This document shows, piece by piece, positions 21,820-32,900 of a DNA stretch of 64,000 nt. Numbering within the stretch: the first letter of the stretch is position 1; each line of letters starts with the position of its first letter. Source of the DNA: Corythucha ciliata (Eukaryota; Arthropoda; Insecta; Hemiptera; Tingidae); the NCBI GenBank assembly GCA_038030265.1, contig CM075943.1, positions 9,858,001 through 9,922,000 of the forward strand. Direction: 5' to 3'. The notes under the pieces are model-generated. The model worked only from the letters and a program-made list of their open reading frames with translations, had not been told where the DNA came from and made no database searches. Position numbers and translations under genes: made by a program.

Positions 21820-22369
21820 TTTCTCACGACACATAAAGCACCATGTCACTGTTGTTTATAAAACTACACAAGTCCGAAATAACTTTAATTTCGATACAAA
21901 AAAGCTTTAAAACTTGGATATAGAGTCGACGCAACCTCTGTTTTGGAAAATCTGTAGCACAGGCTGCACGTGTGTAAAATAAACTCAACAACGTTGCATT
22001 GGTATACAGTGGAGCGAGCAGTGAATAGGCTTCAACCCTCACGACCTGACAGTATTGAAGGGTGGGTGTCTGAAACTGATCTTTACGCGCCTTCTGTGTG
22101 AACAACAAGGTTGGGGAAAATTACGTCCAACTAATTGACGCGTCCAACATTTGCAATTATTTCCGGACAAGCCTCCCCTGCCCCTTACCCATCCCGACGA
22201 CAAGGATAATTTTTAGCTGTAAAAAAAAGTAGGTAAAATCTGAAAACTGAGACCGTATAAGTCCAATATTTAAACAGCGACCAAAGTCAAGATTTATGTT
22301 GTATCCAACAGCTACAAAAACAATCCCAGTTGGACCCAAGAAGCCCAGTTGCACTCGCGGATGACGTGT
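21820..22369. other. 3' flank of the lipase gene, no gene recognised
   Basis: Moderately AT-rich sequence between the tRNA-like sequence and the lipase stop codon. I see no clear AATAAA on the - strand close to the stop. Short ORFs have no recognisable motif. Confidence 0.4.
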
Positions 22370-23945
22370 TCACCAACAATTCACACACATTATTACGTCT
22401 TTAAATAGAATTCTCGAACTTAATGTGGGAGTATACGGAGGTGTTGCGCCAACGTTGACATAATATATCCCCGTGTATCTGTGAAATGAATACAATTTTT
22501 TGACAAATAATTAATTATTATTGCAAGGTCCTCGGATTGATTCATCTGGAATTACTGTTCATTAGCTGGATATCCCATTAGCGCTGTAGCGCTTGTTTCA
22601 CAACCTTCAGGAGTGCCTGAGACAACCTTACTGCATGAGTACGCGGGGAAAACATTGTACGGGTCTATGGATGACTCGTACAAGTAATAGGCCATTGAAT
22701 GGCTGCACATGCCTTCAGATGAAAACAGAATTTATTTTAATAAAGCGCCTTTCATTAGACAGCTTCGAAACCGTGTTCTGAAACCTACCGTACAAGAAAA
22801 AATCCAAGAAGAAAGAACAACTTGGCTGATGTTTGCCTCCATTAGGGTAGAAATCACTTTGGCAAATTGGACAGCCGAAACCTAAAAGTGTACTGCTTGT
22901 GTGTATGCAGTCGACGTAATCGGCATCATGTGCAGAGAGTCGCTTAGTCGGATAACTTGAAGAAAACCCAGGAAGAGCCGGGTCAAGCCCTATAGTGACA
23001 CATGGGCGTCAGTAAGCACCTTGCGGGAACTTTGAGAAGAAACGTGCCTGAAATCCGGGATATATTGTAGCCATCTTCTTGCACTGTCTTTCCAGCGAAT
23101 CCGGCCACGTGTGCTCCCAGGCTGTGCCCAATTAAGTGTATATTCTCAGCGGCTGTTGACGCTTGCGTTACTAGAAAACTGATAAACTCGCCTACATAGC
23201 TACCAACACGTGGCACTCTGTACACAACTAACGGATACAAGACTGAATAAGCCACTGCGCCCCAGTCGACAGCGATTACATTGACGTCTTCTTGTGATAG
23301 TAAAGCTGAAAGGAAAAAAATTATAGCTAAAGCCCGGTGTGCCTGTTTTCATGATAACTGATGGACAACATTGAAAACAGCTTTGCATGTCAGTTGTCAT
23401 GAAAACAAGCGGTCTGCGTGTGATTTTGTTGGGCTTACCATTTTTGAGAACTTGGATCATAGGCGAATAACCATTGTTCAAAAATCCATGAATAATAAAT
23501 TTCGTTGATTTTGAGGCATCGTAATTTGAAGATTTTACACTGTCTATGTCATTGATTATAAGAACCTGCCCGATTTCGGGATTCGACCTATCATCGAACA
23601 ACGGCGTCAAATCTATTTCGCTCCATTCGATCAAAATGAAACACCTACTGCGTGTACAGGACAAATTTAATGTCGCGGATATCGAATAAATAATCATCCA
23701 TTTCCGTTGGTTCAAATAGTCCAATGTTTCCAGCCTCTATGATAACGATATTCCCATCGTTGTCCTCGAATGCTGCCAACTTTGGTCCGGGAGGTCCATC
23801 GCATGATAATTGGTCGCTGTGATCCATGGACCTTGAACCTATAGATGTAATGCTGAAAGGCAAGTTGGAGGAGGTATGTCAACACCAAAGCCCTTGAATA
23901 CCTGTTGCGAGGCAGAGATTAAACAGTAAAAATCGCCAGTACATG
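22370..23945 (-). CDS. Secreted lipase / phospholipase A1 of the pancreatic lipase family, seven exons
   Basis: Exons on the - strand: 23945-23903, 23838-23649, 23587-23439, 23305-23048, 22989-22789, 22712-22556 and 22478-22370. Together they give 1107 nt, or 368 aa plus stop, with every junction in phase. Residues 1-15 (MYWRFLLFNLCLATG) are a signal peptide. DVNVIAVDWGA (134-144) precedes the nucleophile elbow GHSLGAH with Ser189. GLDPA gives Asp216 and CSH gives His285, so the Ser-Asp-His triad is complete. DADYVDCIHT and the short lid before DFYPNGGKHQPSC resemble insect phospholipase A1-like lipases. The C-terminal PLAT domain of vertebrate enzymes is absent, as usual in insects. Introns are 58-133 bp; the fourth (23047-22990) is GC-AG, the rest GT-AG. 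The likely role is extracellular hydrolysis of ester lipids; the exact substrate cannot be read from sequence. Confidence 0.93.
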
Positions 23946-23957
23946 TTGCCGTTCTCT

Positions 23958-23985
23958 GAGTTCTGTAACTAAGAAGCTTTTATAG
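23958..23985 (-). promoter_or_regulatory. Lipase core promoter: TATA box and initiator
   Basis: TATAAAAG on the - strand at 23985-23978 lies 27 nt before an initiator-like CTCAGA (A at 23958), itself 13 nt upstream of the ATG at 23945. TATA spacing and the TCA initiator fit arthropod promoters. Confidence 0.6.
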
Positions 23986-23989
23986 TTGA

Positions 23990-24460
23990 AACTCTCTGCC
24001 ATTAACCTTTTTTTTTCACTATAAAGCCTCAATTTTGGCCCTTTGTATAGAAGAGCCTAATATTTCTTTCAGCTATTATAAAGAAATGGGTAATTTTATA
24101 TGTAGCGCTCTGATAAAAATCCTACCGGGCAAATGCTATTCCGGTTTACAAAACCGGCTTCAGGACCTAGTATTTGTGATCAGATCATTGTATTCAGATT
24201 GGTAGGCAACCGATCGATTCATGTCAACTGCTTTTACTCTCTGACCTGTTCTCACCTTCTATTTCTGAACATTTCGAAATGGACTCCGGTCTTCTTCGAC
24301 CAAAATCCACTGTTCACACAATCACGCATGCCAATGGCACGGACAGCGATTTTGCTTTACTAACTACAATAGGATTGGAGTGGACGAAATCGACCCAAAC
24401 GGTATAAATTGGTTGGCAAACTGACTTGATGTTTAGTGTAGCGGGCCACGATATTGGCAA
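23990..24460. other. Lipase 5' flank
   Basis: No gene recognised. A T-rich stretch (24009-24017) lies just upstream of the TATA box. Short ORFs show no motif. Confidence 0.3.
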
Positions 24461-24812
24461 GAAGAGGGGGGTGGACCACCCCGGCCCACCACTCACTCCT
24501 GAAAAGCTAACAGAATTAAGAAATAGGGATTTCTTGGACTCACGGCTAATAATTAGAACAGCCGTTCATTTGCCGCTAAAATTCGGAAAAATACACCATT
24601 TTGAGACATTTAAAGGCATGTTTCCGCCAAAAACAGAGAAAATGCGCTGGTTTAACCCCGTGATTCTAAATTTGAGAAGGCGCGATAAAAATACTGTAAT
24701 TCGCGGCCATAATTTTTAAAAGACGCTAACTCTCGGCTAATATCGATGAAAACCACTAATTTGCGGCTAAAATTGAAGAAAAAACGCAAGAATGCTTGCT
24801 AAATTGCGACTA
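24461..24812 (+). repeat. Type 1 minisatellite with GC-rich head
   Basis: The head GGGGGGTGGACCACCCCGGC is followed by CTGAAAAGCTAA and then degenerate GCTAAAATTGANGAAAA units. It is cut at 24812 by the insertion nest and appears to resume at about 47403. Confidence 0.6.
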
Positions 24813-24909
24813 AGGCCCATTGTCACCAACAAAATTGATCTCGTTTAAAGTTGATCGCGATTAGTTTCCAATGACGACCCATATGAATTCTGATATAAGT
24901 GTTTAGATT

Positions 24910-25029
24910 TGTATGCGTGTACACGAAAAATGATACCGCGTAAGTCAGAGAACGAAAGTCTATATTTTTCCAACAAAGAAAAACCGAACAACTGATGTTT
25001 TTTATGTAAAAATATGAAGGGACGCCACA
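24910..25029 (-). repeat. Short Gypsy LTR, candidate 3' LTR (otherwise solo LTR)
   Basis: 120 bp, TGTATGCG to GCCACA on the + strand, matching 47223-47345 with a few differences and a small indel. Confidence 0.8.
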
Positions 25030-25559
25030 TTAGGTTTCAAGTTTTTGACAGATATCGGCGGTGAAAATTTGCTCGTTAGTGGGCAAGAAACGACGACAGA
25101 TCAACCGTGATCGGCCAAACGATATCGGTGAGAGTTCAAATCCGCCATGATATGGTCTGTGGTCCCCCAGTAATCAACCGATTTCTTATGAGAGGTATCT
25201 GGCAGACATAGATCGGCCGATTTCGAATCGGGCGTCGCCCCTTAACGCAACGATTTTAACCACCGGAACTTCACTGAACATTATTTTATATTATTTTTAT
25301 CATATGCAGGGGTGGGCAAGATACTTTGTATTTTAAATACAAAATACGTATTTTGTAATTATATTTAAATACTTTTGGAAAAGTATTTGTATTTCTGTAT
25401 TTAAAATACATGTTTGAAAGTATTTTGGGCTTTGTATTTGAAATACATTTTCAAAAGTATTTTGTATTTCACACTCAACGAAAATACGAATACAAATACA
25501 AATACTTTTAATTTCAACGTTCTTTAGTTTCCACTTCTTCGCCACCATTCACCGGTACA

Positions 25560-25809
25560 AACTAACTTAGTGACACCATATTTGGCACAAAAACCCGGTG
25601 TAATAACAGCCTTCGATTAACGTTTTCATTTTTCGAAAAAGTGTAGAGGGAAGGGTAGTCATGTTGGGAGACGGAAGTTCCGAATTCCTTGTTAGCACAA
25701 CTGCCGCAAAAAAGATGCTAGCGGATAGAAACTTGGCACAAAAATGGATCATACAGAGCCCTAGCCTACAAGTACACAAAGCTGTACAAGTTAACAAAAC
25801 TCGTGGCAA
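25560..25809. other. No recognisable gene
   Basis: Sequence between the left hAT subterminal region and the minisatellite. A short ORF on the - strand has no motif. Confidence 0.3.
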
Positions 25810-27960
25810 TTATTGCGAAAAACAACGCTAATTCGAGTTTAAACTGGACCAAAATTGCAAATTCACAACTCAAATGGCGAAAAATCGCCTATTAATAAAA
25901 AAAAAGAGAATAGATAATGTGCTAATTCACTGCAAAATTATCAGAAAACGCTATTCCACAGCTGAAATGAAGAAAAATCAATAATTCGCGGCTGAAATTG
26001 AGAAAACGAAAATCTGTATAGCTTCTGAAAGAATCGAGGCTCAAACTGAGAAACAGCGCTAATCCGTAGACAAAAATTGCTCACGCGGGCTAAAACTTAA
26101 AAAAAACTACGCGGCTAGAATTGACAAAAATATTAATTAGCGGGGCCAACTTTAAGAAAAACACTAATTTTCAACTCAAACTGAGAAAAAAGTGCTAATT
26201 CGCTGCTAAAAAATGAAAAAATGGCTAAACTGCATAGCAGCTGAAAATAAGGAAAACGCCAAATCGTGGCTAAAATGGAGGAAAATCGCCAAGCCAATAA
26301 AAACGAAAGAATCCCTACTGCACTGCTAAAAAACCCGTGGCCAAAATTGGTTCAAGTTGTAGCGAGCCAACAGCTAACAAACCTCAATTTTTATTTTAAT
26401 AAATAACAAATATTACGTAAAAAAACAACATAAGTCAGTTTGATCGCGAGTTCGTATTTTCCCAATTTTTCATTGTCGTTATAAAATCCACGTCCAATCT
26501 TTCGTTGGCCGTTATTTTGTATACCAAAGAGAACGACCAACAAAGTCAATAAATCTTGAAAAATTGACAAAACGGAAATGCGTAGCTTCTGTTCGAGGCT
26601 AAAACTAAACAATAAACGCTAATCCATAGCAAAAATTGAAGGAAAAATGCCAACGTGGGACTGAATTGTAAAAAAAAAAAAAACAGCTAATATTGAAAAA
26701 TTCACTATAATTAGCCTGTCATAAATAAACAAAAACTCTCGTTTTCAGCTCAAATTGGGAAAAAGTGTTCTTCCCGGCTAAAATTTGAGGAAATCACGAA
26801 TTCGTGGCTGAAAAATTAAGGTAATTCGCGAATTCACAGATTATAGAAACGCTTCAAAGCAGCTAAAGTTGAAAAAAACGCGAATTTACTGATAAAATTG
26901 AGGAAAATAATCGCGGATAAAGTGTGTTGGAATTTCTAATTCCGCCTTCTGACGACAACTTTGTGGCTAAAATTGAGGTAAACGGCAAATTCATGGTTAT
27001 AAGTAAAAGAAAAAACACTGATTCACGGCTAGAACTGAGATGAAGCCCTATTCTACATATAATTAAAATTGAAAAAAATGACTAATGCGGTGCCAATTTG
27101 CGGCTAATATAGAGAAAATCAGTAATTATTCTGGCTAGAATAAAGATAAAAGTTAATTTTCAGCCTAAATTGAAACAAAAAGTGCTAATTCACTGTCAAA
27201 AATGGAAGAATTGCCGATTTGCAGCAAAAATATCGGAAAACGCTAATTTGTGGCTAAAATGAACAAAATTCGCTAATACACGGGCTAGAAATAGCTACTG
27301 CACTGCTAAAATTACGAAAAAGCGCTAATTGACGGCTAAAATTGAGACAAATTTAAATTTGCGTAAAAAATTGGAAATACGTTAATTCCCGGCTTCCTCG
27401 GGAGACTTTGAGGCTAAAATTGAGAAATAGCGCTAATTTATGGCTATGAGTGAAAAACTCGCAAATTTGCGACTAAAACTGAGACGAAATCGCTATTCCG
27501 CAGTGTATGGTTACGGTGAACAAAAAATGCTAATTTGTGGTAAACATTTCGAGAATTTTACGGCTAATATTGAATAATTTTCAGCTTATACTGAGTAAAC
27601 CGCTAGAAAAAATCGCTAATTTGCTGCTAAAATTGTAGAGGAAAGTTGAAGAAACATCGCTGATTCACAGGATACCAAATCTACTTTGCTGCTAAAGTTG
27701 GGGAAAAGCGCATATTTATGTCTTTATGGTGGGGGGGGATTACCACGCTAATCAGTTGCTAATTTGCGGCGAAAAGCGCTAATTTGCTGTTACAGTTGAC
27801 AAAAAGCACTCATTCGCGGCTAAAATGGAGAAATTCGCAGTTTAAACTAGGCATAAGCGCTGTTTAGCGGATAGACTGTGGAAATAGCGGTAATTTGCCT
27901 ACAATATATGGAAAAGGCCATGGCTAAAATTAGAAAAAGGCCTTAGAGGTTACCAATAGA
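25810..27960 (+). repeat. Type 1 minisatellite inside the hAT-ended unit
   Basis: About 2.1 kb of degenerate units (GCTAAAATTGAGAAAA, CGCTAATTCGCGG and variants). Its right end is interrupted by the errantivirus-like element, beyond which the GC-rich tail block appears at about 36711-36760. Carriage inside a TSD-flanked unit shows that this array can be moved by transposition. Confidence 0.75.
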
Positions 27961-27971
27961 GGTTTTATGTA

Positions 27972-28211
27972 ACTTAAATTTGGAGATTGACCAAATTCGT
28001 TTTTAAAAAATTACAAAGTTTTTATTGGAAGGAAAATTACACAAGTTCAGTGGTGGTTTAGAAGTTTTCAATGCACCGGTCGAGCTTAGACTGAAGAGAA
28101 AAAAGAAGGAAAGGGAAAATGAAGATTAAAAGGAAAAGCCGTGGGAAAAGGAAATTCGATGATGCAGCGTCTGATGAATTCCTGATCTAAGCTGATTTGG
28201 GGGATGTAACT
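27972..28211 (-). repeat. 3' LTR of the errantivirus-like element
   Basis: 240 bp, near-identical to 35160-35399. The env stop codon lies inside it. Confidence 0.95.
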
Positions 28212-29914
28212 CGTCCACCCCCGGATGAAGCATCCCGCGGCGACAAGAAACCCGACGTGGTTGGTTGGACGCAAGCGGGTGTGGCAACAGGTTGGTTAGA
28301 TGAAGGTTGACGTCGAAGATAAAGCCACCCTGCAAGGGCTGCGGCAGCGATGAGAAATAATACGTAGGGTGGTAGGATCCATAATGAAGACGAAAAAACG
28401 GAGTCCTGGTCCAGCGGAAGGAACGGAGAATGCGGGAGCCCAACTAAGTTGAGGTCGTGAAGGTCCACAGTAAATTTAGGTTGTTGATCGTCTCGAATGA
28501 CAGGTTCAGTATCCGTGAGAATGTGTGGATAACCCGAGAGGGTCGATTGATGCAGAAGACTGGTGTTACGATAAATAATCGTATAACCGTTGGGTTTGAT
28601 GAGGAATATTCCTTGGAGTGTTTTGACCTCGAAGTGTGCCGAACTTCGAAACATAAGCGTATCACCGGTGGGAAAGAATACTAGATATTGGCTGAGTTGT
28701 GGCACCCACGTAATGGTGGATGAAGTTGGAGGCACTGACGTATATGTACAATTTGCGGGCGATCCGGAGCGGAGAAGTGTGTCTTCACATGAAGAAGGGT
28801 GGGTTAATGACTGAGATGAGCAAAAATATCCTAAGGAGGTGAGTGATTTACAGTCTCTAGATAAGTGTTCTATATGATATGGCTGAGTTACAGATTTTAA
28901 TAAGAATTTAAGACGGGGACGAATGGTTACAAATGACGATTGATATTTAGTAGGGACAGAATAAAGTTCGTACAGTTCATATTTTAATTTGGTTACTAGG
29001 GGGAGATCTAGAAAATAAATTATTTGTTCAGGTGACAGTTGACAGGATACAGTTATTAAACGTTCGAGTAGGAGAATGTTGTTAGAACTAATTGGTATGG
29101 GCATTTGATCGTTATAAAATTCAGCTATTTTTTCAACTTCTTTGAATAATTCCATAGGAGAGATAATACTTGGATGTAAGGTACCTAGTTTACAAAAAGT
29201 GATTGAATTTTCGATATCTTGCATTAAGGTAAGGATCATAGTATAGAGAATATGGAATTGATGGAATGCTTCGCGTAAGTTAGAGAGAGATATAAGCTCG
29301 TTGACGTTATTGTTCACTTCTATCAATTTTTGCCTTATTTCAAGTTGATTGCTATGAATGAGCTGTACAGTATTATTAAATTCGGAGATTAAATCTAAAC
29401 TAAGTGAATATTGAGAACGTAATTGATGCTGCAAGTTATTTTGATGCGATTGTATTTCCTTCAGAATATTATCATACTTAACTTCATCATTAGCATCTAA
29501 ATTTCCCGTAAAAAACTTTAGAACAGAACCTACACCATTTACTAACCCTCGTTTCGATCTACTTATAAGCTTACTACTATTCCTAACATACGAAGTTTTC
29601 ATTAATTCAAATTTTTCTGTAATCAATTTACGCGTATGATTTGACATCCTAACATAATTCCTAATGTTTAAGTAATTAGTACTGATATTATCTACCTTAA
29701 CCGTAGTGTCTACGTATTTAACCCACTTTCCAATAGTACTATAAAATTGATTATCAATGGAATTAAGTTGACTCGTGAGTCTATCTAAATTAAAATAATG
29801 TACAAAAGTATGGCTTGAGGACTCAATTCTGGCTGGTCCTAAATTGATAGGGAGAATTCCAGCATTGAAAGTGATATTCTTTAATTCGAATCCACTGCCG
29901 AGGTGGACGAACAA
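28187..29914 (-). CDS. env: Envelope-like fusion protein (env) of the errantivirus-like element
   Basis: 575 aa as an unspliced frame. A furin-type site RSKR at residues 119-122 is followed by a GLVNGVGSVLKFFTG-type fusion segment, the arrangement seen in errantivirus Env and baculovirus F-like proteins. Helical, heptad-rich sequence follows at about 140-230, then Cys pairs in the ectodomain and a membrane anchor at about residues 510-532. A Ser/Gly/Pro-rich tail of about 40 aa ends inside the 3' LTR. The frame as read has no N-terminal signal peptide, so translation probably begins on a spliced upstream exon. It overlaps the end of pol by 34 nt. No internal stop or frameshift is visible. Confidence 0.85.
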   Translation of the reverse strand: MFVHLGSGFELKNITFNAGILPINLGPARIESSSHTFVHYFNLDRLTSQLNSIDNQFYSTIGKWVKYVDTTVKVDNISTNYLNIRNYVRMSNHTRKLITEKFELMKTSYVRNSSKLISRSKRGLVNGVGSVLKFFTGNLDANDEVKYDNILKEIQSHQNNLQHQLRSQYSLSLDLISEFNNTVQLIHSNQLEIRQKLIEVNNNVNELISLSNLREAFHQFHILYTMILTLMQDIENSITFCKLGTLHPSIISPMELFKEVEKIAEFYNDQMPIPISSNNILLLERLITVSCQLSPEQIIYFLDLPLVTKLKYELYELYSVPTKYQSSFVTIRPRLKFLLKSVTQPYHIEHLSRDCKSLTSLGYFCSSQSLTHPSSCEDTLLRSGSPANCTYTSVPPTSSTITWVPQLSQYLVFFPTGDTLMFRSSAHFEVKTLQGIFLIKPNGYTIIYRNTSLLHQSTLSGYPHILTDTEPVIRDDQQPKFTVDLHDLNLVGLPHSPFLPLDQDSVFSSSLWILPPYVLFLIAAAALAGWLYLRRQPSSNQPVATPACVQPTTSGFLSPRDASSGGGRVTSPKSA

Positions 29915-32900
29915 GACGAAGAAGACCCTGCAACAGGATCAAGAGGTTTATTGATGGTTTTTCTTGGGCGTTTAATGTTGCTCAGATGAATTTTCGACTG
30001 TGTGTTACGGTGTCTGGGTGCTATTTCAGCTGTTTTCGTTTGTTTGCATATAGATTGAAGTGTTTCTTTCTGAAATTTTGGTTTTGTTTTGGACATTTTT
30101 TGTTTATTCTTTACGTAAATTGTGTCGGGGATGCTGGGAACAGGTATCCTGGACGGGTTTATTCGGGCTAAGGCCTTATTTTTCGCTGTTTCATTAAGTT
30201 CTTTAATTTCTTCGTACAAAAGTTTCGTTCTGTCTCTATGCTGGGAAACATAATCACTTCGAAGTGCTTGTTCAACTTCCACTTCAAAGAACGAACCACT
30301 TCCAATGTGACGGAATAAAACTTCGATGGGTGTTAATTTAGTTACAGAGTGTATGCTATTGTTATAGGCAATGATAGCGTAATTTACCTTGCTTTCTATG
30401 CTTTCATTTTTAAATTCTTCGCGACAATTTAATAGGCGAATATGTTCAATTATGGTTGAGTGGAATCTTTCTGCTACACCATTAGAATTCGGGTTTTGTG
30501 AACTAATGAAATGTAATTCTACTTTATGAAATTTAAGCAATTCTTTAACGACCGTATTATTGAATTCTAATCCGTTATCAGAGATAATTTTTCCGGCGAT
30601 GCCGAATTGGGAGAAGAATTTTATTAGCTTATCCGCTACTTCAACGCTTTGAGCGCTACGTAATCTAAACATTTGGGCAAATTTTGAGAATGAATCGATA
30701 ACAGTGAGAAATTTAGTACCATCTAAAGTGATAACGTCCATGTGGACGATTTCTAGGGGTTTGGAAGCTGTCGGGGTATGGTTAAGTTCTAATTTTAAAG
30801 GGTTTCTATCGTATTTAGTTTTAAGGCACAGGTCACAAGTATTAATGTAGTTTTGTATGTATCCTCTCATATTAGGCCAATAGTATTTTCTTTTAATCTG
30901 GCAGTGGGTTTCTTCAATACCACGATGATTGGTTTTACCGATATGATAATTTTCTACAATTTTTTCCATTTGAGTTGACTCCTCGATGTCCTCTAGTTTT
31001 TGCGTAAACCTGAATAAATTTAGTTGGGATGTTTTAAAGCAAGACGTGACGACAACTGTGAATTTCTCATAAAAATCCTGTTCAAAATATATTCCGTATT
31101 TTGTTTTTGGAGTGACGTATTCCTTAATGAATTGAACTATATCATTTTTAAAGTTTGTTTCTGATATTTCCGCACGTATTCTTGTTTTTGTTTCGAATAA
31201 TTTGGTAATTTTAGGTTTGATTGGATTGAATTTTACTAAAGATAAAATAATCTGGTTATTACTAAAATTTATTGGGCCTTCAACTATGGGAATTTTGGCT
31301 GAAGTATTGTCTTCGTAATTAGAGTGTACTGTGCTGTTCTCTTCCTCCTCTACCATCTCCACCGAGTCAGGGTTTTGAACTTCTGGGGAATGAACTATCA
31401 TAGACGCTTCTTCAACGTCAAGGTCAGGGTTGTCTTGGAAAAATTGACCTACTAACTCAGAAATTATTTCTTCTGCGGTTTCCTCTCTTCCTTCATTCGT
31501 GTTTGAGTTGCATCCCTGGTTCATATTAATTTCTATCCTGGATAACGCGTCGGCGTTACTATTTAAGGATCCTTTTTTGTACACAATTTCGTAATCAAAT
31601 TCTTCAAGTTTCAATCTCCACCTCAGGAGTTTTGAATTCGGTTCTTTAAGTGAGAAAAGCCACTGAAGAGGCCTATGGTCCGAATAGATTTTGAACGGTT
31701 TTCCGAAAAGATAGGGACGGAAATATTTGGTTGCCCAGACTATGGCTAAGAGCTCTCTTTCTATAGTGGATAATTTTGATTCGGTTTCATTAAGAGTTCT
31801 ACTTGCATAGGCTATAGGCAAATCAGCTCCGTTATTATTTTGACTGAGAACTGCTCCTATTGCAACATTGCTTGCATCTGTAGTTAAGTTGAATGTCTTG
31901 GAAAAATCAGGGTATTGTAAAATTGGGTCGTTAATTAATAAATTTTTGCACGTTTCGAAGCACTCTAAATATTCAGGGTTTTCTGGATTGATTGTAGAAT
32001 TTTTCTTTAAACATTTGGTAAGAGGTTTAGTCAGTTCAGCAAAATCTTTGATAAATTTACGATAATATCCTAGTAATCCTAAGAATCCTTTTATCTGTTT
32101 TGTAGTTTTTGGAATTGGAAAGTTTTTTATTGCAATAATTTTATCGGGGTTTGGTTTGACGCCTTCTGGGGTAACTATGTGACCTAGGTATGCTACTTCC
32201 TTACGCAAAAATTCGGTCTTGTCAAGTTGAATTTTAAAATTAGCTTTCCGGAGTCTATCAAATACCTCCCTCAACCTACTCATGTGCTCTTTCAAACTTG
32301 TACTAAATATGATAAGATCATCTAAATAAACAAGGACTTTTTCGTTTTGGATACCCCTAAGGATGTTATTCATCACTCTTTGAAAAGTCGGTGGGCTATT
32401 TTTTAAGCCAAATGCCATTCTTAAAAATTCAAAATGCCCCTGTTCTGTACTGAAGGCAGTTTTGGGAATGCTTTCTTCGTCCATTTCAATTTGGTGAAAA
32501 CCTGATGCGAGGTCGAGGGTGGAAAAATATTGGGACTTTCCTAATTTATCCAAAAGGTCAGTAATGTTCGGAAGGGGATATCGGTCTCCTATAGTTTTTG
32601 AATTGAGGGCTCTAAAATCTATCACGACCCTCCATTTTTCCTTTCCGGATGCGTCTAGCTTTTTAGGAACTATCCAAATTAGGGAGTTCCACGGGGAATG
32701 AGAAGGCCGAATAATATTTTGTTTCAACATATCATTGATTTGATTTTCGACTTCTCCCTTAAGAGCTTCTGGGTATCTATAATTTCTGGTATAGATTGGT
32801 ATTTCATCTGTAGTTCGAATTACATGTTTCACCTGATTGCTAAAGGTGAGGGTAGTATTCTCGATGTGGAAGATATCGGAATATTCCTTAACTAACTTAA

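Noticed and set aside
20626..21861. Long overlapping ORFs on both strands (GYGYGIWIWDMD-like and PYPISISHIHI-like proteins)
   Set aside because: They are translations of a stop-free 13-bp satellite. A repeat of 39 nt (13 codons) is open in nearly all frames; no start context or composition supports a gene.
22593..22781. Plus-strand ORF of 62 codons
   Set aside because: It is antisense to lipase exons 6 and its intron and has no motif of its own.
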